Assembly (NCBI RefSeq): GCF_900110425.1
Contig: NZ_FODS01000002.1
Location: forward strand, 186,001 to 250,000
Direction of reading: 5' to 3'
From: Salinihabitans flavidus
GTDB lineage: Bacteria; Pseudomonadota; Alphaproteobacteria; Rhodobacterales; Rhodobacteraceae
DNA length: 64,000 nt
Below, one piece after another: positions 34,391 to 42,371 of the stretch (positions are counted from its first letter, which is position 1; each line of letters starts with the position of its first letter). The translations under genes were made by a program, and so were the position numbers. A model generated the notes under the pieces. That model was not told the origin of the DNA, did not search any database, and saw nothing but the letters and a program-made list of their open reading frames with translations.

Positions 34391-36330
34391 GACGCCCCAC
34401 CGCAGACAGGCAACAAAGCCACGTCCGCATCACCCGCCGCGCCCTTGTGCTCGGCGGTGCACAGGTGGGGTTCGCCGGGCTGCTCGGACTGAGGATGCGC
34501 TATCTTCAGGTGGAGCAGGCCGATCAGTTTCGCCTTCTGGCCGAAGAGAACCGCATCAATATCCGCCTGATCGCCCCGGCGCGCGGCGAGATCTTCGACC
34601 GCAAAGGGGTGCGGTTGGCGGCAAATGAACCCTCCTACCGCATCACGCTTGTACGTGAGGACGCAGGTGACGTGGAAACCGTCATCGACCGGCTCTCTCG
34701 CCTGATCGAACTGGACGAGGACGAGCTTAACCGCGCCATGACGGAAATGCGCCGCTCGCCCCCGTTCCTGCCCGTTACCCTGGCCGACCGGGTAAGCTGG
34801 GAAGAGATGAGCCGCGTGGCCGTCAACACCCCTGCCCTTCCCGGTATAACGCCCGAGGTCGGCCTGTCCCGTCGCTACCCCATGAAGTGCGATTTCGCCC
34901 ATGTGATCGGCTATGTCGGACCGATCTCGGATTATGATCTCTCGCGCCTGGAAAACCCCGACCAGCTTCTGCGCATCCCCCGTTTCCAGATCGGCAAGGT
35001 CGGCATCGAGGCCAAGCACGAAGAGATTCTGCGCGGCAAGGCCGGGACAAGACGGGTCGAGGTCAATGCCGTTGGCCGCGTCATGCGCGAGCTTGACCGC
35101 AATGACGGCACACCGGGCGCGGATCTGCAAATCACCATTGATCACGCGTTGCAGGGCTATGTGCAGGCCCGGCTCGGAGAGCAAAGCGCGGCGGCGGTGG
35201 TGATGGACTGCAAGAGCGGTGATCTGCTTGCGATCTCCTCCGCGCCCAGCTTCGACCCCAACCTCTTTGTGCGCGGCATCTCGGTGGCCGATTACCGCGC
35301 GTTGACGGAGAACAAATATCGTCCGCTGGCCAACAAGACGGTGCAGGGCACATATCCTCCCGGATCGACCTTCAAGATGGTGACAGCTCTCGCCGCGCTG
35401 GAGGCCGGAGTTGTCACGAGCGAGGACACGGTCTGGTGCCCCGGCCATCTTGAAGTCAGCGACCGGCGTTTCCACTGCTGGAAGCGGGGCGGACATGGGC
35501 ATATGACACTTGAAGCGGCCCTGCGCGAAAGCTGCGATGTCTATTTCTACAAGCTCGCCCTTGATGTCGGGATCGAGAATATCAGCGCAATGGCGCGCAA
35601 ACTCGGCCTTGGTATCCGCCACGATCTGCCGATGTCGGCCGTGGCCAGCGGTCTGACCCCGACAAAGGACTGGAAACGACAGGTGCGCGGCGCGCAATGG
35701 GTTCTGGGCGATACGGTCAACGCCGCCATCGGTCAGGGGTTCGTGCTCTCGTCACCTCTGCAACTGGCCGTGATGACCGCGCGGCTTGCCACCGGAAGGG
35801 CGCTGTTGCCGCAGTTGGTGAAATCCGTCAACGGGGTCGAACCGGAAACGCCGGAGATCACCCCCCTCGACATCAACGAAAACCATTTGCGCGCCGTGCG
35901 CCGCGCCATGTTTGCCGTGTCGAACCACCGGCGCGGCACCGCCTATGGGTCGCGTATCACTGAAGAGGCGTTTCGCATGGCCGGCAAGACTGGCACCAGC
36001 CAGGTTCGCAATATCACCGCCGCCGAACGCCGCGAAGGGGTGAGCCGCAATGAGGATCTGCCCTGGGAACGCCGCGACCACGCGCTTTTCGTGAATTTCG
36101 CCCCTGTTGACGATCCGAAGGTCGCCGTCGCGGTGGTGGTGGAACATGGCGGTGGCGGCTCTGCGGTGGCGGCCCCCATTGCGCGCGATATCACTCTTCA
36201 GGCGCTTTATGGCGAAGAGCCGCCGCTGTCCGCCTATCCGGCATCGGACCGCAGCCGCATCAAGGCGCTTCAGGAACGGCTGCGCCGGGAACTGCCTGAA
36301 CGCAACAACGACGGGCGCGACCGCGCATGA
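34387..36330 (+). CDS. mrdA: Penicillin-binding protein 2 (elongation transpeptidase)
   Basis: PBP2 cross-links peptidoglycan during elongation. The 647-residue protein has an N-terminal membrane anchor (about residues 16-36), the pedestal/dimerisation region with PARGEIFDRKGVRLAAN, and a transpeptidase domain. Visible motifs are the SxxK serine in PPGSTFKMV, the SxN-type motif in RESCDVYFYKLALDVG, and KTGTSQ. The ATG at 34387 overlaps the mreD stop. It works with RodA, encoded immediately downstream with another ATGA overlap. Confidence 0.97.
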   Translation: MRRPTADRQQSHVRITRRALVLGGAQVGFAGLLGLRMRYLQVEQADQFRLLAEENRINIRLIAPARGEIFDRKGVRLAANEPSYRITLVREDAGDVETVIDRLSRLIELDEDELNRAMTEMRRSPPFLPVTLADRVSWEEMSRVAVNTPALPGITPEVGLSRRYPMKCDFAHVIGYVGPISDYDLSRLENPDQLLRIPRFQIGKVGIEAKHEEILRGKAGTRRVEVNAVGRVMRELDRNDGTPGADLQITIDHALQGYVQARLGEQSAAAVVMDCKSGDLLAISSAPSFDPNLFVRGISVADYRALTENKYRPLANKTVQGTYPPGSTFKMVTALAALEAGVVTSEDTVWCPGHLEVSDRRFHCWKRGGHGHMTLEAALRESCDVYFYKLALDVGIENISAMARKLGLGIRHDLPMSAVASGLTPTKDWKRQVRGAQWVLGDTVNAAIGQGFVLSSPLQLAVMTARLATGRALLPQLVKSVNGVEPETPEITPLDINENHLRAVRRAMFAVSNHRRGTAYGSRITEEAFRMAGKTGTSQVRNITAAERREGVSRNEDLPWERRDHALFVNFAPVDDPKVAVAVVVEHGGGGSAVAAPIARDITLQALYGEEPPLSAYPASDRSRIKALQERLRRELPERNNDGRDRA

Positions 36331-37466
36331 GCTATCTGGAATATACCGTCAAGTCGGTGCCCGCCGGCCCGCGCAAGGTTCTTTATCTCAACTGGGCATT
36401 GATCCTGCTGGTGATCGCGGTGGCGGGGATCGGGGCCCTGATGCTCTATTCCGTGGCAGGCGGATCGTTCTCGCCATGGGCGGAGCCGCAGATCAAGCGT
36501 TTCGCCGTTGGCCTTGCGCTCATGTTGATCATCGCGATGGTGCCAATCTGGTTCTGGCGCAGCATCTCCGGAGCGGCCTATCTCGTCTCTCTGATACTGC
36601 TGGTTCTGGTCGAAGTCATGGGCTCCGTCGGGATGGGTGCGCAACGCTGGATCGACCTGGGCTTCGTGCGGCTTCAACCCTCGGAACTGACAAAGTTCAC
36701 GCTGGTGATGGCACTTGCCGCCTACTACGACTGGCTGCCCGGCCCGCGCACCTCGCGCCCGATCTGGGTGCTGTTGCCGATCCTTGTCATCTTGCTGCCC
36801 ACGCTTCTGGTGCTCCAGCAACCCGATCTGGGCACCGCGCTCCTGTTGCTGATCGGCGGCGCGATGGTCATGTTCCTGGCCGGGGTGCACTGGAGCTATT
36901 TTGCGGGTGTTGTCGCTCTGGCAGGTGGGGGAATAACCGCCGTGTTGCAGTCGCGCGGGACCGAGTGGCAATTGCTCAAGGACTATCAGTTCCGGCGTAT
37001 CGATACCTTCCTTGATCCGTCCACGGACCCGCTTGGCGCGGGCTATCACATCACGCAGTCGAAGATCGCCCTCGGCTCTGGTGGCTGGACGGGACGCGGC
37101 TTCATGCAGGGCACGCAATCGCGGCTGAATTTCCTGCCAGAGAAACATACCGATTTCATCTTCACCACGCTGGCCGAGGAATTCGGCTTTCTGGGCGGCG
37201 CCTCGCTTCTGGGACTTTATGTGCTCATTCTCGTGTTCTGCATCGTCTCGGGGGTGTCCAACCGCGACAGGTTCTCGTCTCTGCTCATTCTCGGCGTGGG
37301 GGCGACGTTCTTTCTATACTTCGCCGTGAACATGTCGATGGTGATGGGCCTGGCGCCGGTTGTCGGGGTGCCGCTGCCGCTGGTGAGCTATGGTGGCTCT
37401 GCCATGCTGGTGCTGATGCTGGCCTTCGGTCTTGTGCAAAGCGCCCATGTCCACCGTCCGCGCTGA
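36327..37466 (+). CDS. mrdB: Rod-shape-determining peptidoglycan polymerase RodA
   Basis: RodA is the SEDS-family glycosyltransferase that polymerises lipid II for cell elongation. The 379-residue protein has about ten membrane helices. Family segments are GAQRWIDLGFVRLQPSELTKFTLV, QQPDLGTALLLLIGG, the large extracytoplasmic loop with YQFRRIDTFLDPSTDP and GYHITQSKIALGSGG, LPEKHTDFIFTTLAEEFGF, and the C-terminal GVPLPLVSYGGSAM. It ends the mreBCD-mrdA-mrdB operon. Confidence 0.97.
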   Translation: MSYLEYTVKSVPAGPRKVLYLNWALILLVIAVAGIGALMLYSVAGGSFSPWAEPQIKRFAVGLALMLIIAMVPIWFWRSISGAAYLVSLILLVLVEVMGSVGMGAQRWIDLGFVRLQPSELTKFTLVMALAAYYDWLPGPRTSRPIWVLLPILVILLPTLLVLQQPDLGTALLLLIGGAMVMFLAGVHWSYFAGVVALAGGGITAVLQSRGTEWQLLKDYQFRRIDTFLDPSTDPLGAGYHITQSKIALGSGGWTGRGFMQGTQSRLNFLPEKHTDFIFTTLAEEFGFLGGASLLGLYVLILVFCIVSGVSNRDRFSSLLILGVGATFFLYFAVNMSMVMGLAPVVGVPLPLVSYGGSAMLVLMLAFGLVQSAHVHRPR

Positions 37467-37630
37467 CCGGCAAGCGGGCGCTCCCGCCCGGTCTCGGACG
37501 CATCGAAGATGCGCCGCGCCCCGTTGGGCCCGGCGCCGCGCCAGAGGCGCAGCGCGGTCCGGTTGCAACCCGGCGCGATCTGTGGCCTGACTGCACCGGC
37601 CGGACAGACAGACCGAAACGGAGCCGCCCG

Positions 37631-38560
37631 ATGATCAATATCCTCTTCGCCGCGCCGCCGGAGCGCTGGGATTTCTACGCCGACGCCCTGCACGAGGCCC
37701 TTGACGCCGCCGCGATCACGGCCTGCCTGAGTCAGGATTTGCCCCCTGAAGATGTCGATTACATCATCTACGCCCCCAACGGGCCCCTTCGAGACTTCAC
37801 CCTATATACCCGCTGCAAGGCGGTGCTCAGCCTCTGGGCCGGGGTGGAGAAGATCGTTGGCAATGACACGCTGACCATGCCGCTCGCCCGCATGGTCGAC
37901 GACGGGCTCAGCCGGGGCATGGTCGAATGGGTGACCGGCCACGTCCTGCGCCACCATCTCGACATCGACCGCGACATCCACCGCCGCCCCGGCGACTGGA
38001 CTCCGCGCATTCCCCCGCTGGCGGCAGATCGCCCCGTCACGATCCTGGGACTTGGCACACTCGGGCTGGAATGCGGCAAGGCGCTTGCCGGGCTCGGCTT
38101 TCCCGTCACCGGCTGGAGCCGCACCACCAAGGAGGTTCCCGGCCTCACCTGCCTGCACGGAAAGGACGGGTTGGGCGAGGCCCTGAAGACCGCGCAGATC
38201 GTCATTCTGCTTCTGCCCGACACGCCGGCCACGGAAAACACACTCAACGCCGAAACCCTGTCCATGCTGCCGCAAGGGGCGGTCATTCTCAATCCCGGTC
38301 GCGGCCCGCTGATCGACGACGACGCGCTTCTGGCGGCGCTCGATAACGGTCATATCGGCCACGCCACGCTCGACACCTTCCGCATTGAACCCCTGCCCGA
38401 GGATGATCCCTACTGGCATCACCCGAAGGTCACGGTCACGCCGCATATCGCGTCTGAAACCCGTCCGGGCACGGCGGCGCGCGTCATCGCCGAGAACATC
38501 CGCAGAAGCGAAGCGGGCGAGCCGTTGCTCTATCTCGTGGATCGTGAAGCGGGATATTGA
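37631..38560 (+). CDS. Glyoxylate/hydroxypyruvate reductase A-type 2-hydroxyacid dehydrogenase
   Basis: This 309-residue enzyme belongs to the D-2-hydroxyacid dehydrogenase family and most resembles GhrA, which reduces glyoxylate and hydroxypyruvate with NADPH. It shows AVLSLWAGVEKI near the substrate site, the Rossmann motif GLGTLGLECGKALAG, a basic SRTTKEV after the second strand (fits NADP), NPGRGPLIDDDAL with the catalytic arginine, and VTPHIASETRPGTAA with the catalytic histidine. It appears to be transcribed alone. Confidence 0.87.
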   Translation: MINILFAAPPERWDFYADALHEALDAAAITACLSQDLPPEDVDYIIYAPNGPLRDFTLYTRCKAVLSLWAGVEKIVGNDTLTMPLARMVDDGLSRGMVEWVTGHVLRHHLDIDRDIHRRPGDWTPRIPPLAADRPVTILGLGTLGLECGKALAGLGFPVTGWSRTTKEVPGLTCLHGKDGLGEALKTAQIVILLLPDTPATENTLNAETLSMLPQGAVILNPGRGPLIDDDALLAALDNGHIGHATLDTFRIEPLPEDDPYWHHPKVTVTPHIASETRPGTAARVIAENIRRSEAGEPLLYLVDREAGY

Positions 38561-38653
38561 TAGGGTCCTGCACCCAAGCGAACCCCCACACGCCTGACGA
38601 TGTCGGGCGAACAAGTATTTGAACAAAGAAGAAGGAGCGCCCCTCTTCCGAGC

Positions 38654-39442
38654 TCAGCGAAGGATTGGCGGCTTCTCGGGATCGCGCCCCGGGGCAGCGG
38701 CGGGGCGACTGGCCTGCTCCGGCGGCTCGGGCAGATCGAATCGCAGGCCGGCCTTTGCCAGATGCGCGGCCGCCGGATCCGAGGCGGCGAAGAATCCGAC
38801 ATCCAGCGCACCGGCCTCGATCCCCGAAAATGCCAGCGCCTCGTTGACCGCACGGGCAAGCGCACCCTCCGCCCCCTCCGCCGCGTCCACGATGGCCAGA
38901 AGATGCCCCTTTGTCCCGCTGTCATAGCGCACCGCCACGAGATAGGCACAGCGCGCCAGCCCCGCCGCTCGGGCGAGCTTGGCGTCAAGCCCGGTCAGAA
39001 GCGTATCCGGCAACCCCGCCGGCGGAAGGAACGCCTCGATCCGCGCCTCCACCTCGTCGGGCGCGTGGCTCAGGGTATCGGCCAGCCATGCCGTGGCGTC
39101 CGGTGGGATCAGGATGGCCGAGGGGGCGACATCGAGATTGACACCAAGGCCCACACCCGCCCCGGCCGCCATCGCGGCAATCACGCGCCCGGGCAGCGCG
39201 GCGTAGGGGGCCGGTCGGCCCGCGAATTGCGCCAGCCGCTCTTCGCGGTCGAACGCGAGGGTGTAGGAGGCCTCCGGCAGGTCGAAAACCTCCGGTTTGA
39301 GGGTGTCGCCCCGCGCCTCTTCCATCAGCAGCAGGAAAAGCTCGCTGTCGGCCAGCCGTTCATAAAATCGCAGCCGCGCGGGCTCATCCTCGGGGGCGGC
39401 CTCCATCGCGGCATGGGCGGTATCGAGTGGCGTTTCGGTCAT
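38654..39442 (-). CDS. SseB-family protein
   Basis: This 262-residue protein has an SseB-like N-terminal domain, with the segments RFYERLADSELFLLLMEE, FDLPEASYTLAFDREERLAQFAG and GVNLDVAPSAILIPPDATAWL. SseB proteins are poorly understood; some relatives are linked to enhanced serine sensitivity in E. coli. No catalytic residues are apparent. The start at 39442 overlaps the stop of the upstream uracil-glycosylase-like gene by four bases, so the two are co-translated. Confidence 0.8.
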   Translation of the reverse strand: MTETPLDTAHAAMEAAPEDEPARLRFYERLADSELFLLLMEEARGDTLKPEVFDLPEASYTLAFDREERLAQFAGRPAPYAALPGRVIAAMAAGAGVGLGVNLDVAPSAILIPPDATAWLADTLSHAPDEVEARIEAFLPPAGLPDTLLTGLDAKLARAAGLARCAYLVAVRYDSGTKGHLLAIVDAAEGAEGALARAVNEALAFSGIEAGALDVGFFAASDPAAAHLAKAGLRFDLPEPPEQASRPAAAPGRDPEKPPILR

Positions 39443-40029
39443 GAGAGCACTTCCCCGATGCGGCGGCGCAGATCCGGCAGAACCTCTGCCTCGAACCACG
39501 GATTCTTCCTGAGCCATGCCGTATTGCGCCACGACGGATGAGGCAAGGGGAAGACGCGGGGCGCATGATCGCGCCAGCCACGCACGGTCTCCCTCACCCC
39601 CGCGCTCGTGCCGAGATGCCACTTCTGCGCATAGCCCCCCACCAGCAGCGTCAACTCCACCTCGGACAGCGCGGCGATCACCTGCGCGCGCCATGTCTTC
39701 GCGCAGATCGGCGGCGGCGGCAGATCGCCGCCTTTCGCGTCATACCCTGGAAAACAGAAGGCCATCGGAAGGATTGCCACCCTGTCGCGGTCATAGAATA
39801 CGTCCTCCGACACGCCCATCCAGTCGCGCAGACGATCCCCCGACGGGTCGGTGAAGGGTTTGCCGCTCTCGTGCACACGCGCGCCAGGGGCCTGTCCAAC
39901 GATCAGGATGCGCGCCGAGGGGCGAAACCACACCACCGGGCGCGGCGCATGCCCGGTCCGTGTGGCGGCAAAACGATCGGCACAGATCCGGCAGGCGCGA
40001 ATGTCCGCTTTCAGACGCATGAGCGGCAC
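39439..40029 (-). CDS. Uracil-DNA glycosylase family protein
   Basis: This 196-residue protein has the UDG-superfamily motif GQAPGARVHESGKPFTDPSGDRL and a C-terminal PLPHPSWRN block equivalent to the histidine-containing DNA-binding loop. These proteins remove uracil or other damaged bases from DNA, or are structural relatives without known activity. The N-terminal CRICADRF has only two of the four cysteines used by Fe-S family 4 and 5 enzymes, and I do not see a clear second pair, so an Fe-S cluster is unlikely. The gene overlaps sseB and may start at either of two close ATGs. Confidence 0.82.
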   Translation of the reverse strand: MPLMRLKADIRACRICADRFAATRTGHAPRPVVWFRPSARILIVGQAPGARVHESGKPFTDPSGDRLRDWMGVSEDVFYDRDRVAILPMAFCFPGYDAKGGDLPPPPICAKTWRAQVIAALSEVELTLLVGGYAQKWHLGTSAGVRETVRGWRDHAPRVFPLPHPSWRNTAWLRKNPWFEAEVLPDLRRRIGEVLS

Positions 40030-40083
40030 AGTGCCGGATATCGCGGGCAGACAAAAGACTCAAAACATTTCGATGATCGTGAA

Positions 40084-40105
40084 AATATATATTGCGTCAG
40101 GCAAT
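40084..40105. promoter_or_regulatory. Candidate operator of the ArsR-type regulator
   Basis: Upstream of the arsR-type gene lie the palindrome AATATATATT (40084-40093) and an overlapping inverted repeat ATTGC-GTCAG-GCAAT (40091-40105). This AT-rich patch stands out in GC-rich DNA and is where an autoregulating ArsR/SmtB protein would be expected to bind. Confidence 0.5.
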
Positions 40106-40127
40106 TCATTTCGATATTTCTAGAATC

Positions 40128-40478
40128 ATGAAACACACAGACACATCCCCGACACCGGACAGCCTGCCACTTGCGCAGGCCGCCTCCGCGTTCGCCGCGC
40201 TCGGCTCCGAGCAGCGGCTTGTGGTCCTGCACACTCTGGTGCGCGCCGGCCCCGATGGCCTTGCCATCGGAGAGTTGGGCAAGCGCAGCGGCGTGACGGG
40301 CTCCACGCTGACCCATCACATGAAGATCCTGGCCCAGGCGGGCCTGGTCACACAAAACCGGTCCGGCCGTTCGATCATCTGCGCCGCCGTGGCCTATGAC
40401 GAGATTCGCAGCCTCACGGACTTTCTTCTCAAGGAATGTTGTGCGGACTGCCCCCTGCCGGAGAACGATCATGGCTGA
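40128..40478 (+). CDS. ArsR/SmtB-family metal-responsive repressor
   Basis: This 116-residue protein has a winged helix typical of the ArsR family: LGSEQRLVVLHTLVR, LAIGELGKRSGVTGSTLTHHMKILAQAGLVTQNRSGRSIICA. The C-terminal tail holds a cysteine cluster (KECCADCPL) that could bind arsenite or a soft metal outside the classical ELCVCDL site, which is missing here. It overlaps the permease gene by eight bases, so it probably controls that gene in response to its substrate. No strong ribosome-binding site is seen before the ATG at 40128. Confidence 0.88.
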   Translation: MKHTDTSPTPDSLPLAQAASAFAALGSEQRLVVLHTLVRAGPDGLAIGELGKRSGVTGSTLTHHMKILAQAGLVTQNRSGRSIICAAVAYDEIRSLTDFLLKECCADCPLPENDHG

Positions 40479-41505
40479 TACCACTCATACCCCACCGGCC
40501 GCCGCGCGGCTCTGGAACCGCATCGACAAGGCGTGGCTGGTGCTCGTCGCAATTCTGGCCGCCGTTGCCATCCTGGACCCCCCGCAGTTCCGGCCCACGG
40601 TCGCGTTTGCCTCCGGCGCGCTTTTGGGCACCGCCCCGTTCATCGCATTCGCGGTCCTGGCCATCGGCTATCTGAAGGCGAGCGGCGCGGAAACCCTCCT
40701 CGCCCGCGCCTTCGAGGGGCGAGAGGTCCGCATGATCCTGTTTGCGGCGCTTCTTGGCGGACTGTCGCCCTTCTGTTCCTGTCAGGTCATTCCCTTCATC
40801 GCCGCGCTGCTCGCCGTGGGCGCACCGCTTTCGGCGGTGATGGCCTTCTGGCTGGCCTCGCCGCTCATGGACCCGGCGATGTTCGCCATCACCACGGGCA
40901 CGCTGGGGTTCGATTTCGCGCTGGCCAAGACATTCTCGGCGGTGGGTCTGGGCCTGATGGGCGGCTTTGCCACCATGACCCTGAAGGGCAGTCCCGTCTT
41001 CGCGAACCCCTTGCGCGAGAAACCACAGGTCGGCGGAAGCTGCGGCGCGAAGAAGCCGTTTTCCGGAACGCCGGTCTGGACCTTCTGGCAAGAGGCCGGG
41101 CGCCGCACGACCTTCCGCACCGCAACGCTGGAGAACGCGGCCTTCCTGCTCAAGTGGCTGGCGCTGGCCTATACGGTCGAGGCGCTGATGATCCGCTATA
41201 TTCCCGCGGAGATGATTGCCGGGGTGCTGGGCGGCGACGGGATCGGGCCGATCATCCTGGGCGCGCTCGTGGGGGCTCCGGCCTATCTGAACGGCTATGC
41301 CGCCGTGCCGCTGGTGGATGCGCTTCTGGCCCAGGGCATGGTGGACGGCGCGGCAATGAGTTTCGTCATCGCCGGGGGTGTCAGCAGCATTCCCGCCGCC
41401 ATCGCGGTGTGGGCGCTGGTCAAGCCCCGGGTCTTTGTCGCCTATCTGGGCTTTGCGATGATCGGTGCGGTTCTGGCCGGTCTGATCTGGCAGATGGTGG
41501 CCTGA
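40471..41505 (+). CDS. Permease of the PF03773 (ArsP-like/UPF0718) family
   Basis: This 344-residue membrane protein has about eight helices in two halves separated by a cytoplasmic loop (residues around LKGSPVFANPLREKPQVGGSCGAKK). Each half carries a signature: GLSPFCSCQVIPF in the first and LVGAPAYLNGYAAVPLVDALL in the second. Proteins of this family include ArsP, which exports trivalent organoarsenicals, and other uncharacterised permeases. The CSC pair would fit thiol chemistry with arsenic or another soft metal. It is co-transcribed with an ArsR-family regulator. The actual substrate is inferred only. Confidence 0.82.
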   Translation: MADTTHTPPAAARLWNRIDKAWLVLVAILAAVAILDPPQFRPTVAFASGALLGTAPFIAFAVLAIGYLKASGAETLLARAFEGREVRMILFAALLGGLSPFCSCQVIPFIAALLAVGAPLSAVMAFWLASPLMDPAMFAITTGTLGFDFALAKTFSAVGLGLMGGFATMTLKGSPVFANPLREKPQVGGSCGAKKPFSGTPVWTFWQEAGRRTTFRTATLENAAFLLKWLALAYTVEALMIRYIPAEMIAGVLGGDGIGPIILGALVGAPAYLNGYAAVPLVDALLAQGMVDGAAMSFVIAGGVSSIPAAIAVWALVKPRVFVAYLGFAMIGAVLAGLIWQMVA

Positions 41506-41549
41506 CCTTCACCCCGGATTGTCGCGAAGGTGGAAACGCAAAAGGAGGG

Positions 41550-41573
41550 CGGGGCAACGTGCCCCGTCGTTTT
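41550..41573 (+). terminator. Intrinsic terminator after the permease gene
   Basis: CGGGGC (41550-41555) pairs with GCCCCG (41561-41566) around AACGT, followed by TCGTTTT. It separates the ArsR-permease unit from the polysaccharide genes. Confidence 0.65.
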
Positions 41574-41606
41574 CGTGCCCAAAGCGACACAATTTGGGCA
41601 ATTCGG

Positions 41607-41636
41607 TTGCCTTAGTGAACGCGCCTGAGCCATAAT
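41607..41636 (+). promoter_or_regulatory. Candidate promoter of the polysaccharide gene cluster
   Basis: TTGCCT (41607-41612) and CATAAT (41631-41636) are 18 bases apart and lie about 75 bp upstream of the kpsT-like start. Confidence 0.5.
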
Positions 41637-41711
41637 ACTGCCCAACTCGATCTATAAATCATTAAGCACCCCTCGCTAGAAGGGGAGTGTGCAGAGCAGG
41701 TCGGAGCTATA

Positions 41712-42371
41712 ATGCTCGAATTCGTGAATGTGAGTAAGTCCTTTTGGACGGGTAAACAGCGCAAGGTGATCCTTGACAGGGTCTCCTTCCGCGTGGAACT
41801 TGGCAATTCGCTGGGAATCCTTGCGCCCAATGGCACCGGCAAGACCACTCTGATCAACATGATGGCGGGTCTGGAAAAGCCCGATGAGGGCGAGATTCAC
41901 CGCAAGTGCCGCATTTCCTTCCCGCTGGGCTTCATGGGCGGGGTGGTCAATCGCCACTCGGCTGTGGAAAACAGCCGGTATATCGCCCGGCTTTACGGGC
42001 TCGATCCCGACTACGTCGAGGCGTTCTGCCGCTGGCTCTGCGGTCTGGAGGAATATTTCGATCAACCGCTGGGAACCTATTCCACGGGAATGCGCACGCG
42101 CTTCACCTTTGCCCTGATGTTGGCGCTTGATTTCGACATCTATCTGATCGACGAGGGGATGCCGGCCTCCACCGACGTGGAATTCAACCGCAAGGCAGGA
42201 GAGATCCTGCGTGAGCGGCTGCGCACCACGACCATCATAATCGTGTCCCACCAGCCAGAGGTGCTGGAGAAATTCGCCAGGTCGGCAGCGGTGCTGCTGG
42301 ACGGTCAGTTGTATATGTTTGACACCTTGGAAGAAGCGAAACAGCTCTATGACTACCAAACCCAAGGCTAA
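41712..42371 (+). CDS. kpsT: KpsT-like ABC transporter ATP-binding protein (capsular polysaccharide export)
   Basis: This 219-residue ATPase powers export of a polysaccharide across the inner membrane. Walker A is GILAPNGTGKTTLIN, the ABC signature YSTGMRTRFTFAL is of the polysaccharide-exporter type rather than LSGGQ, and Walker B is DIYLIDEGM. No permease (kpsM) gene lies beside it in this window. It overlaps the following kpsE-like gene by 23 bases. The start is preceded by GGAG. Confidence 0.92.
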   Translation: MLEFVNVSKSFWTGKQRKVILDRVSFRVELGNSLGILAPNGTGKTTLINMMAGLEKPDEGEIHRKCRISFPLGFMGGVVNRHSAVENSRYIARLYGLDPDYVEAFCRWLCGLEEYFDQPLGTYSTGMRTRFTFALMLALDFDIYLIDEGMPASTDVEFNRKAGEILRERLRTTTIIIVSHQPEVLEKFARSAAVLLDGQLYMFDTLEEAKQLYDYQTQG

